A stretch of DNA of 45,041 nucleotides from Zopfochytrium polystomum (Eukaryota; Chytridiomycota; Chytridiomycetes; Chytridiales; Chytridiaceae): assembly GCA_025765615.1 (NCBI GenBank), contig JAIVFJ010000413.1, positions 1 through 45,041 of the forward strand. The letters are read 5' to 3'. Position 1 is the first letter of the stretch, and each line of letters begins with the position of its first letter. The position numbers were made by a program, and so were the translations under genes. Of this stretch, positions 1 to 10,994 are shown piece by piece. The notes beneath the pieces are model-generated. The model was not told the DNA's origin. It saw only the letters and a list, made by a program, of their open reading frames with translations, and searched no databases.

Positions 1-66
1 CCATTTTGTATTTACTCTCGCCGAATCAGCTACCATCAATCATTATCCATCGACAAATTATTTAAC

Positions 67-2249
67 ATGTGGTCCCCATCGCAAGATCGCGGCGACGGCT
101 TCGGCAACGGCGCTGCTTCGCCCCCGACGATGCTGCCCGCGCACCACCCTCGGCCCGCTCTGGCGGCGGCAACGACCCCGCCGCCCTCGGCACCAGCGCC
201 GGCGGCGGCCCCAGATCCATCCGATGCCGCCTCCCCCGCGGTACCACCACCGCCAGCACCAGCAGGAGCCGCTCCGTCGGCAGTAGCGCCCGCCTCTCGC
301 CCCGTCCCTCTCCTCCTTGACTCCCCGTCCGCGTCCACGCCGCCCCACTTGCACTACCACTACAATCGCCAACACCACCATCAGCAGCAGCAGCAACATC
401 AGCAGCAGGATCACTCCACGCCGCCGTCCACCAGCACATCATCGTCGCCGCAGATTCCGCCGCCGATTCCGCCGTTGGCGCAGCAGCCGGCGCCATCCCC
501 GTCAAAGCCAGCGGCAGCCGCCGCCGCCGCCGGGCTCCCGCCGCTCCCGCGGCGCGGGCCTTCCTCCCCGCCGGCGCTACTTCCGCCGCCGCCAGCCATC
601 CCGCCGGACGTGGCCGCGGCGGCGGCGATGCTGGACGACCGCATGTGGCGCGAGGCGGACGCGGTCGGGGACGCCGCCGGCGGGGGCGATGCGGACGGCG
701 CGGGCGGCGAGGGCGACGACGACGTTGGGGTGCGGTTTGCGCGGAGCTTGGAGCGGTGGGCGGGGCTGATGCGGCAGGCGGTGCTGGTAAGTTCTATTTT
801 TTTTTTTTGTTCGGGCCTGTTGTCTAACTCCCTACTCCCACCTCGCGCCATCTTTTCCCGTCGCGTACGTGCGCGCGCGAACGCAACGCAACGCACGCCG
901 CCCCCCAACCCAAAGGCCGACTTTGCGGACGCGCAGAGCGAGCTGACGCGGCGGCACGACCGGGTGGTGGAGCGGACGGGGCGGCGGTACGTGGACGCGG
1001 TGCACGGGCTGACGGCGCAGCTGCGCGACACGCAGGATCTGCTGTCGGTGTACGCGGGCAAGGTGGAGGCGCGCAACGCGCTGGCCGAGTCGGCGGCCGT
1101 GTGGGTGTCGCGACAGGTAATACCTTTTTTTTTTACTTTTTTTTTTCTTTCTGGTTTTCGCTTTCCTTTGCTTCCAACGGCTAACGACTCTATGCCCGTC
1201 ACGCACACCCAACAACAAAACCCCCCCCCAAAAAAAAGAGCGACGTGCACCGCTGCGCGCGCGCGTTCACGGCCTGGCGCTGCCGCATGACCGAGGCCGT
1301 GCGCGAGCGGCTGGCCAGCCGCGTCGCGGCCATGCGGCACCGGCAGGCGACCATGCGCAAGGCGCTTCTCGGCTGGCAGCGGGCGGCCGGTGCGACGTGG
1401 CGGCGCGCGATGGAGAAGAGAGTCAAGGTATTTGATCGGACTAACCTTGCTCCCCCCCCTCCACCAGCTTCCCTCTTCCCCTTCGAACACCCAGTCCCGC
1501 TCACTCTCCCCACGACAACCCAACAAACCACACCAAACAAAAAACAAAAAAACAACAAAGACCGAAGCGGAAAAAGTCATGTCGGAAATGTCGTCCATGT
1601 ACGAGGCGCGGATCGCGTCGGTGAGTTTTCGTCGCGCGTCCCGGAGGTTGGCAAAAGGGAGTGGGATGGAAACACGCAGGCACTCTCTCTCACAAAGCTC
1701 TTTTCCCCCTTCACCCCACCCGCCCCGCCGGCCAGCTCCAGCAGCAGCTAACGCAAACCGAGCACCGGCTCGCGCAGTCGGAAACCGACCGGGCGCGGGC
1801 GCACGAAGACATCAAGCGGGCGCTGATGCGCGGCGTGTGCGCGCTCAACATGGAGGCGATGAGCGCGCTGCGGCGCGGCGACCGGCTTGCTGGCGGCGGC
1901 GGCGGCAGCGGCGAGACTGCGGTGGCAGCGGACGGGGTGGGCGTCCCCGCTGGCACCCCCCACCGCCGCCGCGGGCGGTTTGACGTCGTCGGCGCTACTG
2001 GCGGGGATGGACGGCTTGCTAGGCGGAATCGGCGGCGGACCGGGCGCGAGTGGAATCGGCGGGGGCGGCGGCGTAGGCGGAGACGCAAGCGGTACGTACC
2101 GCGGCCCGCCGTCAGGGGTGCCGCCGTCGGTGGCGATGATGGCGCGGGCGGGCGGCGGGGTCGACCCGCGCAGCGTGGCGGCGTGGACGCCGGCGGCGGG
2201 AGGGATGGACAAGCAGCCGCCGCCGCCGAGGCAGCAGCAGCACCAGCAG

Positions 2250-2280
<31 letters not shown>

Positions 2281-2744
2281 CGGCGCTGCGGCCGGCCGCA
2301 GGTTCTGGCACCGGCACCGGCACCATCACCACCACCTTGCGGCTGACGGCGTCCGAGCTTGTGCCAGTGCTGCTGGGGGGCGGTGGCAATGGCGGCGGAG
2401 GTGGGGGGCCTGGTGGTGGGGGTGCGAGTGCGGGTGCGGGTGCGGGAGCGGCGGTGCCGGGGCAGCGGCAGGGCCCTTTTGCCGGGCCGCAGGTGACGAA
2501 GCACGTTGCGCCGGCTGCCGGTGGTGGTGGCGGTGGTGGTGGCGGCAGCGCAAGTCGGGGCGGGGCGGCTGCAGCGGCGGCGGGGTCGGCGGGGGCTACA
2601 GGTACTTGGACGGCGACGGCTGCGGCGGTGGCGTCGGCTGCTGCGAAGGGCGCGGCGCGCGGAGGGGCCGCCTCGGAGATGCGCGGTGGGAAGGGGGCGG
2701 GAGGGTCGGGATCGAAGACGGTAGTCGTTAGAAGGGGGTCGTGA
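67..2744 (+). CDS. POC5: POC5-like centriolar protein, five exons
   Basis: Probable homologue of POC5, a centrin-binding protein of the centriole distal lumen. Exons that join in phase 0 are 67-786, 916-1116, 1239-1427, 1561-1620 and 1736-2744, each with GT-AG borders (GTAAGT, GTAATA, GTATTT, GTGAGT donors). The first 200 residues are Pro/Ala/Gln/His low complexity. Next come coiled coil and two Sfi1/centrin-type repeats in exon 3 (AFTAWRCRM and ALLGWQRAAG cores), then a coiled coil leading into MRGVCALNMEAMSAL in exon 5, which I recognise as the conserved POC5 signature. The tail is Gly/Ala-rich with a poly-Gln tract near 2229-2280 and ends VVVRRGS. Odd: in exon 5 the signature is in one frame and the plausible C-terminal frame is one base over; the switch lies between about 1880 and 2020 and could be a missed small intron or a one-base error. 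About 725 residues if joined. The identification rests on motif memory, not a search. Confidence 0.68.
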
Positions 2745-3872
2745 ACTTGCATTTAACGAATGAAAGAAAAAGGGGATGGAAGCTGGGCACTACTGTTTGT
2801 TCATTGCAAAGAAAGTAGGGAAGCAGAAACAGAAACGAATAAGAAACAAGGGGGTGGGAGAGGTAAGAGGCCGTTCGAACGGGGCGGGTGTCCTTGAAAG
2901 AACGCAGCACTAGCACGCACACGCAACACACATACATGTTACTCTTTCCTCTTTTTTTTTTTTTTTTTTTTGCTACACTACAAGCGCGGCAGTGGGGGCG
3001 GAGCGGAGCGACGGGAAGTCGGGAAGGGGAAAGGGGGAGTCGGGGGCGACAATGAGGGGTAAGAGTTGGTTTGGGGTTTGGGGGAAGAAAGAAGCAACGG
3101 GCACAACGAGGCGGGCTGAAAACTGAGAGGGAGAGTCAAGAGCACCAAAAGTAAAAGAAAAGAAAAAAAGGGAAGTAACGAACAGCTCTTTTGGAAAGGG
3201 GGGGAGTTGGGAGCGGGGAGTGCCATAAATCCATCCGAGGACGGGGGTCGGGCGGAGGGAAGAGAGAAAGCGACGAGGGGGTCGGAAAGTGTGGATGGAA
3301 AGTGGAAGGAGTGCAATAGGAGACATAGTGGACTCCAACGCTGAGAGCGGCTTCGTCAAGACTGATTAAGGGGGTGCGGTGAAGGCTGAATGTGTCAGCT
3401 TGGGGTTTCTGAATACGGAGGGAAGCACAGTACAAAATGGGGGTGGAGGGAGTGCAACGAGTAGAGACTAACAACGCAAAGAAGCTTGACCGAAAAAAAC
3501 CAACAACAAAAAGGAACTCAAAAGTACGGAAACGGAAACGAAAACAACAACCTGGGAGGTACCACAGAGGGAAAGCAAACAACAACAAAACTCTCAACGT
3601 GAAACTAAAACAAGAGAAAAAAAGAAAAAAGCAAAGAGGGGGAAAAGAAAAAATGCATTCCCAGCCAGTATACACGCCGGCTTAACCGCCAGCATAACCG
3701 GTCTAACGGGTGATCAAACAACAAGGGGGAAAAAAAGGTAGGAAGTCAGTGCAGAGCCTACAGATCAATCGTATCTGCCAAAAAGGGAGGGCCGCTTGGG
3801 CTGCCGACCAACAAGATAAACAACAAAACCATCTTCTCAGGACAAAAACACCCAACAAACCAAAACCCGCCT
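2745..3872. other. intergenic, tail-to-tail, no gene seen
   Basis: This 1.1-kb gap lies between the convergent ends of the POC5-like gene and the large minus-strand gene. It is purine-rich on the + strand after a T-run at about 2951-2971. No convincing ORF, RNA gene or transposon is visible. It probably holds both 3' untranslated regions. Confidence 0.6.
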
Positions 3873-6800
3873 TTACGGCATCGGCGACATGAACCATCCG
3901 CGAACGCCGCCGGCCCTCGCGATGGCGGCCTGCCTCTCCGCCTCTGCCTCCGCGCGCTTGGCCCTTCGCGTAGCCTTGCGCTCGCGCTCCTGCCACCGCG
4001 AGACATCGTCTCGCCGCGCGCTGGCGATCGCCGTCATCTGCGCCTCGAGCTCGGCGATGCGCGACTCGAGGGCTGCTGTTGCGACGGGAGGCGGCGCCGG
4101 AGCCGGCGCAGCGGTGGGAGCCGGCGCGGCGGGCGCGGGCGCGGGTTGCGGCGGTGGCGCTAGTGACAACGCGGACGCGGGAGCGGGTGGTGCCGGGTAC
4201 GACGGATGGTGCGGGGGTGGGTCGAGGGCAATTGGCGGGGCGGGCGGAGCGGCGTGCGGGTGGGAGAAGGAGTGGTACTGCGGATAGGCATCTCGTTGGT
4301 AGTGGGACGGCGGTGGTACGGGTCGGGTGACAGGTGGGCTCGAACGGCGGGTAGACCGCGGGTGCTTTGGGGGCTCCCTCGAGGGGATCCGGACATCAGC
4401 AGGACCACCCGCGCGAACGAGGGTGGGTCTTGAACTGTGTGTGCGGCTGACGCGAGGATTGAAATCGGCAAACTGCGACGAGCGCCGGCGGCGACTGCTG
4501 GCTGTGCCATCCCGCCTGGAGTGCGTTGCCGTCGGCGCAGCAGCGGCGCGTCTTGACCAATCCCCGTGCCAGTAGTCTCGAGAGCTGTAGTCAAACTCCT
4601 CCTCGTCCTCGTCGTCGTCACCGTAAAAGTGGTAGTCATCGTCGTCCTCACCCTCGGGCGTCCACGCCCGCCGCGAGCGCCGCCCTTCGTCCCTCCGCTG
4701 TCGGCGCCTGCGCTCGCGCTCGCGCTCGCGCTCTCCGACGCCCTGGCCAGCAACCGCACGGACTTGGATTCGAACCATCTCGCGGACTTTTCGTTCCCAC
4801 TCGGCTTCTGAGCTAAAGTACATGTGCGAATTAGAGGAAGATGCCGAGGTCAAGGTTTGCGGATGTGGTGGGGGTTGGTGCATTGGCTGCAAGACCAACT
4901 GTGGTGAATGCGGCGACTGGATCTGCTGTGAACTCTGATGGCTGGATGAATGGGGTTGATGGTGCTGTTGTTGATGCTGGCCGACCGCCGCGACCGCGGC
5001 TGCTGCTGCTGCGGCTGCCGCCGCCGCCGCGGCACCGCCAACCTCCTTTCGCATAGCGCGCGCCTCCTGCCTTATCACAGCACGAACGTTTTCCAGGGCT
5101 TGATTTTGACCCGCGTCCCCAGCCGAAGTGGTTGGAGCAGATGGAAGGCTGCTTTCCATTTGCTGCAAGGCAGCGGCATTCGCCGCAAGAATCGCATCAC
5201 CAACGGAGAGAGTGGACAACAGTTTGGATTCTAACTCGGGGTTGCCGATGATGCTGGATGGCGCAGAACTGGTGGTGGTGGTGTTGGAAGAGAGCGAGAG
5301 TGCCGAGAGCCGATTTGTGCTGCTGTCAGCGTCCACCTGAGGATCGTAAATTGGTGAATCCAGTGGAGATGAGCAGGAGGCCCCAACTGATGGGAGAGTC
5401 TTCTCCTTTCCAGGAGACAATCCAGGGAGGGGTTTTCGCGACGAGGACGACGGCCGATCCTTGCTCTCACCCGTGTTGTGCTGGGGGGCAAGCGGGGAAG
5501 AGTGTGTGTTTGAAACGCGGCCGGAATCTGGTTGGTCTCCAATGGCCACTCGTGATTGAGAGGATGACGGCAAAGATGGCTGAGAGTTTCGCTTCGCAAT
5601 CGAGAGGCGAGACGAGGAGGGGTCCAAAGTAAAGTAGTCAGAAACCTGCTTGGTTTTGGTGTGCGCGACTGAGTAGAGGCGGGCGGTCCGGGTGGACGAT
5701 CCAGGAGACCACAGGTCGGGCGGGGCGAGTGACTAGTCATTGCAGAGGGTTAAACGGAGAAACCTTTTGACGATTGCCGTTCTCTATCAACATACCTGTT
5801 CTTTGAAAGTATCAATCTTCGTGGGCTTTTCTGAAGCCGGGCTCCCGGGGTCCTCAAGAAGCGGCATGAGTTCGGTTCGATGCATTAGGGAGCCCGCAAA
5901 GAAAGGACTCCCAGTGGCACCTTTCGGTCGCTTTTGGTTTGATCTGAATGGTCCACTCAGACCAGTTTGCACCGCGCTTGCTGTCCCACCGATCGGTCGG
6001 ACAGACTCTTCAATCGAGGGCTCCACACCAAGAGCGGCACCGGCACCAGCACTGCCAGCTACGAGTGCCCGATCTCCTCCCTCAATATCTCGTGAAAAAG
6101 AGGGTGCACGGTCAGCGTAGGGGCGGCCGACAGGACGGGTGTTGCTGTACAGTGACAAGGCAGAGGTCGAGCGGGATGGTGGTGAATCGTTGGCGTCAAT
6201 ATAGACGGAGGATGCGTCGCCGTCGTCCAAGTCCGGCGAGTGTGGGTGACGAGTTGCGGCTGTCGTCGCGTTTGCAGTAGTTCGCTTCTGATCCGCGGAG
6301 GCCTGCAGCGACGGATGCGGACGGCTTTCCTGCCTTTTCCTTGTTGTAGAGTCGGAACTTGATTTCCCCAGCGGAGCTCCAAAAAGAGGCGGTGGGGGAA
6401 GCGGGTCGTTTGTATCCAACTCGCCCGCATCTTGCGCGGTGTGCAAGTTCTCGAGCCATCGGGCTGTTTTTGAAAGAGAAAGCAGTGCAGATTCGTCTAT
6501 GCGACGAGCCGAGGCGGACCGTTCCAGGGATGGCGCGAGGGGAGACGACGGCGCCTTGGTTGCGACCGATGCGGATGATAAAGACATACTCGACGAGTTC
6601 GCTCTATTCCTTCCTTGTGACAATGAAGTGTCAGCTGACGCCGCTTTACGCATCCGCGGCGGAATAGGGACGACGGTTCCATCCGACAGCCACGGGTCGG
6701 CAGATTGAACAATAGGATTCTTGGATTTGCGGGTCGGCAAGACGTCTTCCGCTGGCTCCACAAGGTCATATGGCGCTTTGCCTGTGGGTTCGCGCATTGT

Positions 6801-8951
6801 CTTGTGGGGCGCGACTGCAATTGTCTGCCCTTCATGGTGGTGTCTGTGATGGTGCGGGCGGTGTTGCGGAGCCGCGTGCAACATGGCAGGAGCAGCCGTC
6901 GTAGACGACGCTTGGGCCAGTGCCGACGTTAGTGAAAGCTTGCGCGCCATTACTGCGCCAAGCTCTAAAATCTCTTCTTTATGGTGTTTTCCCTTCAAGT
7001 GGGAACTGCGTGGGTTTTCTTTGGCGGCGCCAGCTGCAATAGGTCCGTTATATACAACACCGATCGAGCTTTTGCGTCGGCCCGCCACCAGCGACCTCAG
7101 CTTGTCCTCGTCGTCATTGTCGTCGTCCGTTCCCGCCAGCAAGTCCGAAACGGGCGAAGGTGAGTACGGTGGTGGAGGCTGCATCCTGTCCCTTCTCCCG
7201 TGAGGTCCACGTCTTGAGCTGGTAGAGCCAAAAGCAGTTCTGGTGCCTAATTCCCTTTCGTCGCTCTCCGCGCTAATGCTGTATCGGTCGTCTGTGTTGT
7301 CCGAGAGGATGGAGGTTGATCGAGACGTTTCCAAGTCAGGGCTGATGATCCTATCGGTTTGCTCGAAAACACCAGACGAAGGGCCACCAGGTGGGAGGCT
7401 GTCGGACGAAGATGCAGCGGGAGGGTTGGACGATGAAGAGCCGACCAAGAGGTCGTGAAAAAGGGCGGCGGCCGCGGCGGCCGCGGCAACAGCCGAGGAT
7501 CTTGGGACAGCGGCGTCGGGCTGTTGCGGTTGCTGCTTATTTCCAGCTTTTGCCAGCGTAGTCGCAACAGACTTGCGGGCAAGAGACGAAGAGTCCTCAT
7601 CCACTGAAGGTCGCCTCTTCGACCTGGACGCTCGTGACGATGATGTCTGTGTTGCCTCTGGTACTGGCTGAGCTCCTCTCTTGGATGATGACCGCCGCCT
7701 GGCCGTGCCAGAAAGCTCGGCCGAGGCTGTTGCATCATCAGCATTGTGCATGCTTGTGTTCACATCCGCGGCAAGCGATCTTCCCCGGTTTGAAGAGGAC
7801 GCCGATCTCGTCGTGAAAGATGCTTTTGGTGCCGGTGGAGGCCTCTTGTCCAAGACACCAAGCCACGGTGGGCGGGACGCGAGCGAGTTGGATGCAGACG
7901 CTTCATCGCGGCTCCGGCCGTCTCGCCGCTTCCCAGCGTGGGCGCTTGTCGACTTGGATTTGAGGTGCTGGTTGGTGGAATCGCTTCTGCTACTAGTGGC
8001 CGAGGACGTTGGGGTGACGATTCGGGACGAGGTGTGGGTCGACTGGAAATCGGGCTGGCTGCTGCTGCTGCCGCTGGTCAGCGAATCCTGTGAGGGAGAC
8101 GGCGAGGGTGCGACGGACACGGCAGCTGATGAATCCGATCGGAAAGTGGACGGGGCGACAGAATCAGGAACGCTGATCGAACGACCAAAGGAATCTAAAG
8201 AGGACACAAGGGTGTCTGTTGACGAAGGCTTTGGGGATCGAAACGTCGATGAAGACGATGTGTTTCTTCGCACTGACGCTTCGAACTCCTGCCAGAGAAG
8301 CTCTGCCGACGTCGCCGAGCTCCCGCCGTGGCCTCTCAGCACAGGTCTGTAGGGTTTGAGCGCAGACGGGGTGACAGTGGATGATGATGCGATTGCGTCC
8401 GTCGGCATCGATGACACGGTCGTCGAAAGCGACCTGTCGTTTGCTGATGATGGTGGACCGTTGTTGCTGGCGGTCTGCGTTTGGGCGGACTGGTGGCGGT
8501 GGTCGCCCACCCGTGGAGGGGGGGACGATGCCGACGACGATGATGATGGGGAGGAGGCCGCGGCGGGGAAGGATGCCGATCGTTCGGCGGGTATTGGCTG
8601 CGGGGGTGGAGCGAATCCGTCACGCGGGCCTCTTCTGATTGATGTGAGCGTGTCGTCATCATTGGCCTCCACCCCCATGAAGGTGTTCCGCTGCAGTTCT
8701 TGGTGTTGCTCCTCATTCTCTTCTTCCTCATCCTCCTCCTCCTCCTCGTTCTGCCCTTTCCAGCCGTGGGCACGATGATGTTGATGATTATGATGATGAT
8801 GATGATGAAGATAATGGTTCCTCCCGCCGTCGCTACAACTGCTGCTGCCGCTGCTGCTGCTGCTGCTGCTGCTGGTGCCGACAAAGCCGCCGACGCCGAT
8901 GCCGCCGCCGCCGGCGCTGCCAAGGCCGGCGGCGGGCTGCTGGTGTGGCAT
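3873..8951 (-). CDS. large disordered protein of unknown function, two exons
   Basis: I do not recognise this gene. Exon 1 runs from the ATG at 8951 down to 5796. A 150-bp intron (donor GTATGT at 5795, acceptor GCAG ending at 5646) is in phase 0. Exon 2 runs 5645-3873, so codons ...FKEQ join VSDYFTLDP without a break; total about 1642 residues. The protein is almost all low complexity: Ser-rich, with poly-Ala, poly-His, poly-Glu and Pro-rich stretches. Possible ordered pieces are a segment around SKTARWLENLHTAQDAGEL in exon 1, an amphipathic stretch EWERKVREMVRIQVRAVAG in exon 2 followed by basic RERERERRRR and acidic DDDDYHFYGDDDEDEEE tracts, and a C-terminal coiled coil (ESRIAELEAQM to EAERQAA) ending GWFMSPMP. 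No membrane segment or enzyme motif is seen. The two reading frames could be annotated as separate genes, but the clean splice sites and shared composition favour one. Confidence 0.72.
5646..5795 (-). other. intron of the large minus-strand gene
   Basis: Minus-strand sequence reads AACAG then GTATGT at the 5' side and ...AAGCAG then GTTTCTGAC at the 3' side. Removing these 150 bases joins the two long frames in phase 0; leaving them in gives a stop two codons after the donor. Confidence 0.75.
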
Positions 8952-9367
8952 CAATGAATATCAATCAGATTCTTTTTTTTTCTTTCTTTTTCTCTCTTTT
9001 CCTTAATTTTTTTTGTTTGCCCGTCTGCATCCCTTCGAGTGAGCGTCTGTCTGTCTGCGTGTCTGTCTGCCTGCGTGTGGAGCTCTGCGCTGTCCCGGAA
9101 ATGGATCGAGAGGTAAACGGACATGAAGACAAGAAATCGGAGAAAAGAATAAGGCCGGACGTAAACGAGACAGAGAAAGAGGGAGAGTGAGCCAGTGAGA
9201 GATTAAGATGGACGAGAGACAAAACGACAATGCGTGGACGAAAAAGGCTATTTCGCGAAGAACAAACAACCGAAAACAGGGGTAGACAAGATCGCATGAA
9301 AAATAATAAAGGCACAAACATCCACTCTTCGGACATTTGACAAGGAAGATCCCATCAGGCCAACGTA
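8952..9367. other. spacer between MTQ1 3' end and large gene 5' end
   Basis: About 415 bp holding the promoter side of the large minus-strand gene. On the + strand it has T-rich stretches directly next to the start (8971-9017) and a CTGTCTG/CTGCGTG microsatellite-like patch at about 9047-9080. No ORF is convincing. Confidence 0.5.
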
Positions 9368-10765
9368 TCAGCCCAACCCGACAACGCACCGCTCGACTCC
9401 AGCCATGTCGCGCCACACGACCACCTCACGTACCCACCCACCACCCCGCGACGACAACGACAACGGAGCCTTCACGCCTAGATGCTCCCGCACAATGCTC
9501 GCGACCTCCGCCGCCTGCCCCTCGCCGACTTCCACCGCAAGCCGCGGCACCAACAACCCCCCCGAACCCGCCGCCGTCGTGGTCGCCGGCAGCTCCCGCA
9601 AGACGCCCCGCGCGACCTTGCACACGGCCGCGTAGAACGCGAGCCCTTCCTCGCCCGCGACCAGCGCGCGCTCGTCCTCCCACTCGCGCACGGACGCGCC
9701 CAGCGCGGAATGCTCGCGCGCAGTCACGTACGGCGGGTTCGCCGTCACCACGTCAAAGTACCCCTCCGCAGTGAGCACGACGCCTGCGAGCGACGACGAT
9801 TTCTTGCCACGTCGCCCCGCCTCTGCACGTTCGCGCGTGCCCTCTCCTCCCTCCAGCAGCCCGACCAGCTCCCAGATATCGGCGCAGTGGAACGCCGAAC
9901 GGCCAAGCAGGCCAGCGCGCCGCGCGTTCAGCCGCGCGAGACGCACCGCAGCGGGCCGCACGTCGACGCCGACCGCGTGCACGCGCGGCACGCGGTTGGC
10001 GAGGCCCAGCGCGACGCAGCCGGTGCCGGTGCAGAGGTCGAGCACCCTGATCCTGCTGCCGTCGCCTCCTTCTTCGCGGTCCGTCGAGCGCGCAACCAAG
10101 CGGTCTGCGACGCGGTCGACCCACTCCTCGGTCTCCCAGCGCGGAATGAGGGTGGGCGGGTGGACGAGGAGGTCGGCGCCGAGGAAGGGCTGTGTGCCGA
10201 GGACGTACTGCAGCGGCTTGTTGCGGACCGTGCGGTCGCGGACCCACGCGGCGAGGCGGGCGAGCTCGCGCGGGTGGAGGACGGGCCCTCCGCCGCCGCC
10301 GCTGCCGCCAGCGTGGAGTGATCGCAGCGCGGCGCGGGTGGCGGCGGCGGGCTCGGCGCCAACGGCGGCGACGGCGGGTCCGCGCCGCGGGATGCGGTGG
10401 ACGCGCTCGATGCGCTGGTGTAGCAGCTTGTCGAGGAGCCAGCGCAGCTCGTAGGCGGCGGCAGCGGCGGGGTCCTCGTCGTCGCCGTGGAGCGCGGCAA
10501 GGCTGGCCAGGACGGACTCGCGGAATGCCTGCGGCAGGGACGCCGCCGCCGCCGTCGTTCTTGGGGTCGTGGAAGTCGCCGTCATCGCCGTCGTCGTCGC
10601 GAGTGTCGTCATCGTTACCGTCGTTGCCGTCGTTATTCTTCTTCTTGTCCTTTGGTCGGCGGCGGCGGCGGCGGCAAGGGTCAACGGCGTATGCGTCGAA
10701 ACGACGGACGATCGGCAGGCAGCCGCCGTCCGCCAGAGGGCGGACGAGGGAAGAAGGGGATTCAT
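9368..10765 (-). CDS. MTQ1: mitochondrial release-factor glutamine methyltransferase (Mtq1/HemK/PrmC)
   Basis: Transfers a methyl group from S-adenosylmethionine to the glutamine of the GGQ motif in organellar peptide release factor (known for the family). From the ATG at 10765 the protein is 465 residues. Residues 1-45 are rich in Arg, Ala, Ser and Thr with few acids, fitting a mitochondrial targeting peptide. A helical N-domain follows (about 75-205), then PLQYVLG (184-190) and IPRWETEEW (207-215), the form typical of Mtq1 rather than the bacterial IPRPETE. The SAM-binding loop is DLCTGTG (243-249) and the catalytic NPPY is at 343-346. The frame stays open upstream to 11239 but would overlap the divergent gene, so the 10765 start is preferred; later in-frame ATGs are possible. 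Gly/Ala-rich inserts and the charged insert near 305-325 make it longer than usual (about 300). It is single-exon, unlike its intron-rich neighbour. Confidence 0.88.
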   Translation of the reverse strand: MNPLLPSSALWRTAAACRSSVVSTHTPLTLAAAAAADQRTRRRITTATTVTMTTLATTTAMTATSTTPRTTAAAASLPQAFRESVLASLAALHGDDEDPAAAAAYELRWLLDKLLHQRIERVHRIPRRGPAVAAVGAEPAAATRAALRSLHAGGSGGGGGPVLHPRELARLAAWVRDRTVRNKPLQYVLGTQPFLGADLLVHPPTLIPRWETEEWVDRVADRLVARSTDREEGGDGSRIRVLDLCTGTGCVALGLANRVPRVHAVGVDVRPAAVRLARLNARRAGLLGRSAFHCADIWELVGLLEGGEGTRERAEAGRRGKKSSSLAGVVLTAEGYFDVVTANPPYVTAREHSALGASVREWEDERALVAGEEGLAFYAAVCKVARGVLRELPATTTAAGSGGLLVPRLAVEVGEGQAAEVASIVREHLGVKAPLSLSSRGGGWVREVVVWRDMAGVERCVVGLG

Positions 10766-10994
10766 GGGTGCGTGACAAGGCCCCGCTCGGGAACAAGCAG
10801 CGTGAATCGTTTTCTTTGGCTCCGTGGATTCGACACGACCACCACGACGACAGGGGGTCGAGGCTGGCTTAGAGGCTCTCGATCGCCCCCGCCCCTTGCA
10901 AAGGCAAGCAAGTGATCGCACTCCCCCCGATCCGACCGGACCCGACCACGACACCTCTTCCCATTGCACTGCACTCGGGCGACACACAACAGTC
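10766..10994. promoter_or_regulatory. shared divergent promoter MTQ1/TCD1
   Basis: Only about 230 bp separate the two divergent start codons, so both promoters must lie here or overlap the coding ends. No TATA box stands out. Function is inferred from gene layout alone. Confidence 0.45.

Noticed and set aside
411..1598. Long minus-strand ORFs opposite the POC5-like gene and similar shadows across the GC-rich left half.
   Set aside because: They mirror GC-rich coding exons and introns of the other strand, with biased low-complexity composition and no motifs.
4745..4825. Perfect Pol III B-box (GGTTCGAATCC, minus strand near 4768-4778) with an A-box-like TTAGCTCAGAAG upstream, suggesting a tRNA gene.
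   Set aside because: It lies inside the coding exon of the large minus-strand gene (EAEWERKVREMVRIQV), the A-box is poor, and no cloverleaf forms.
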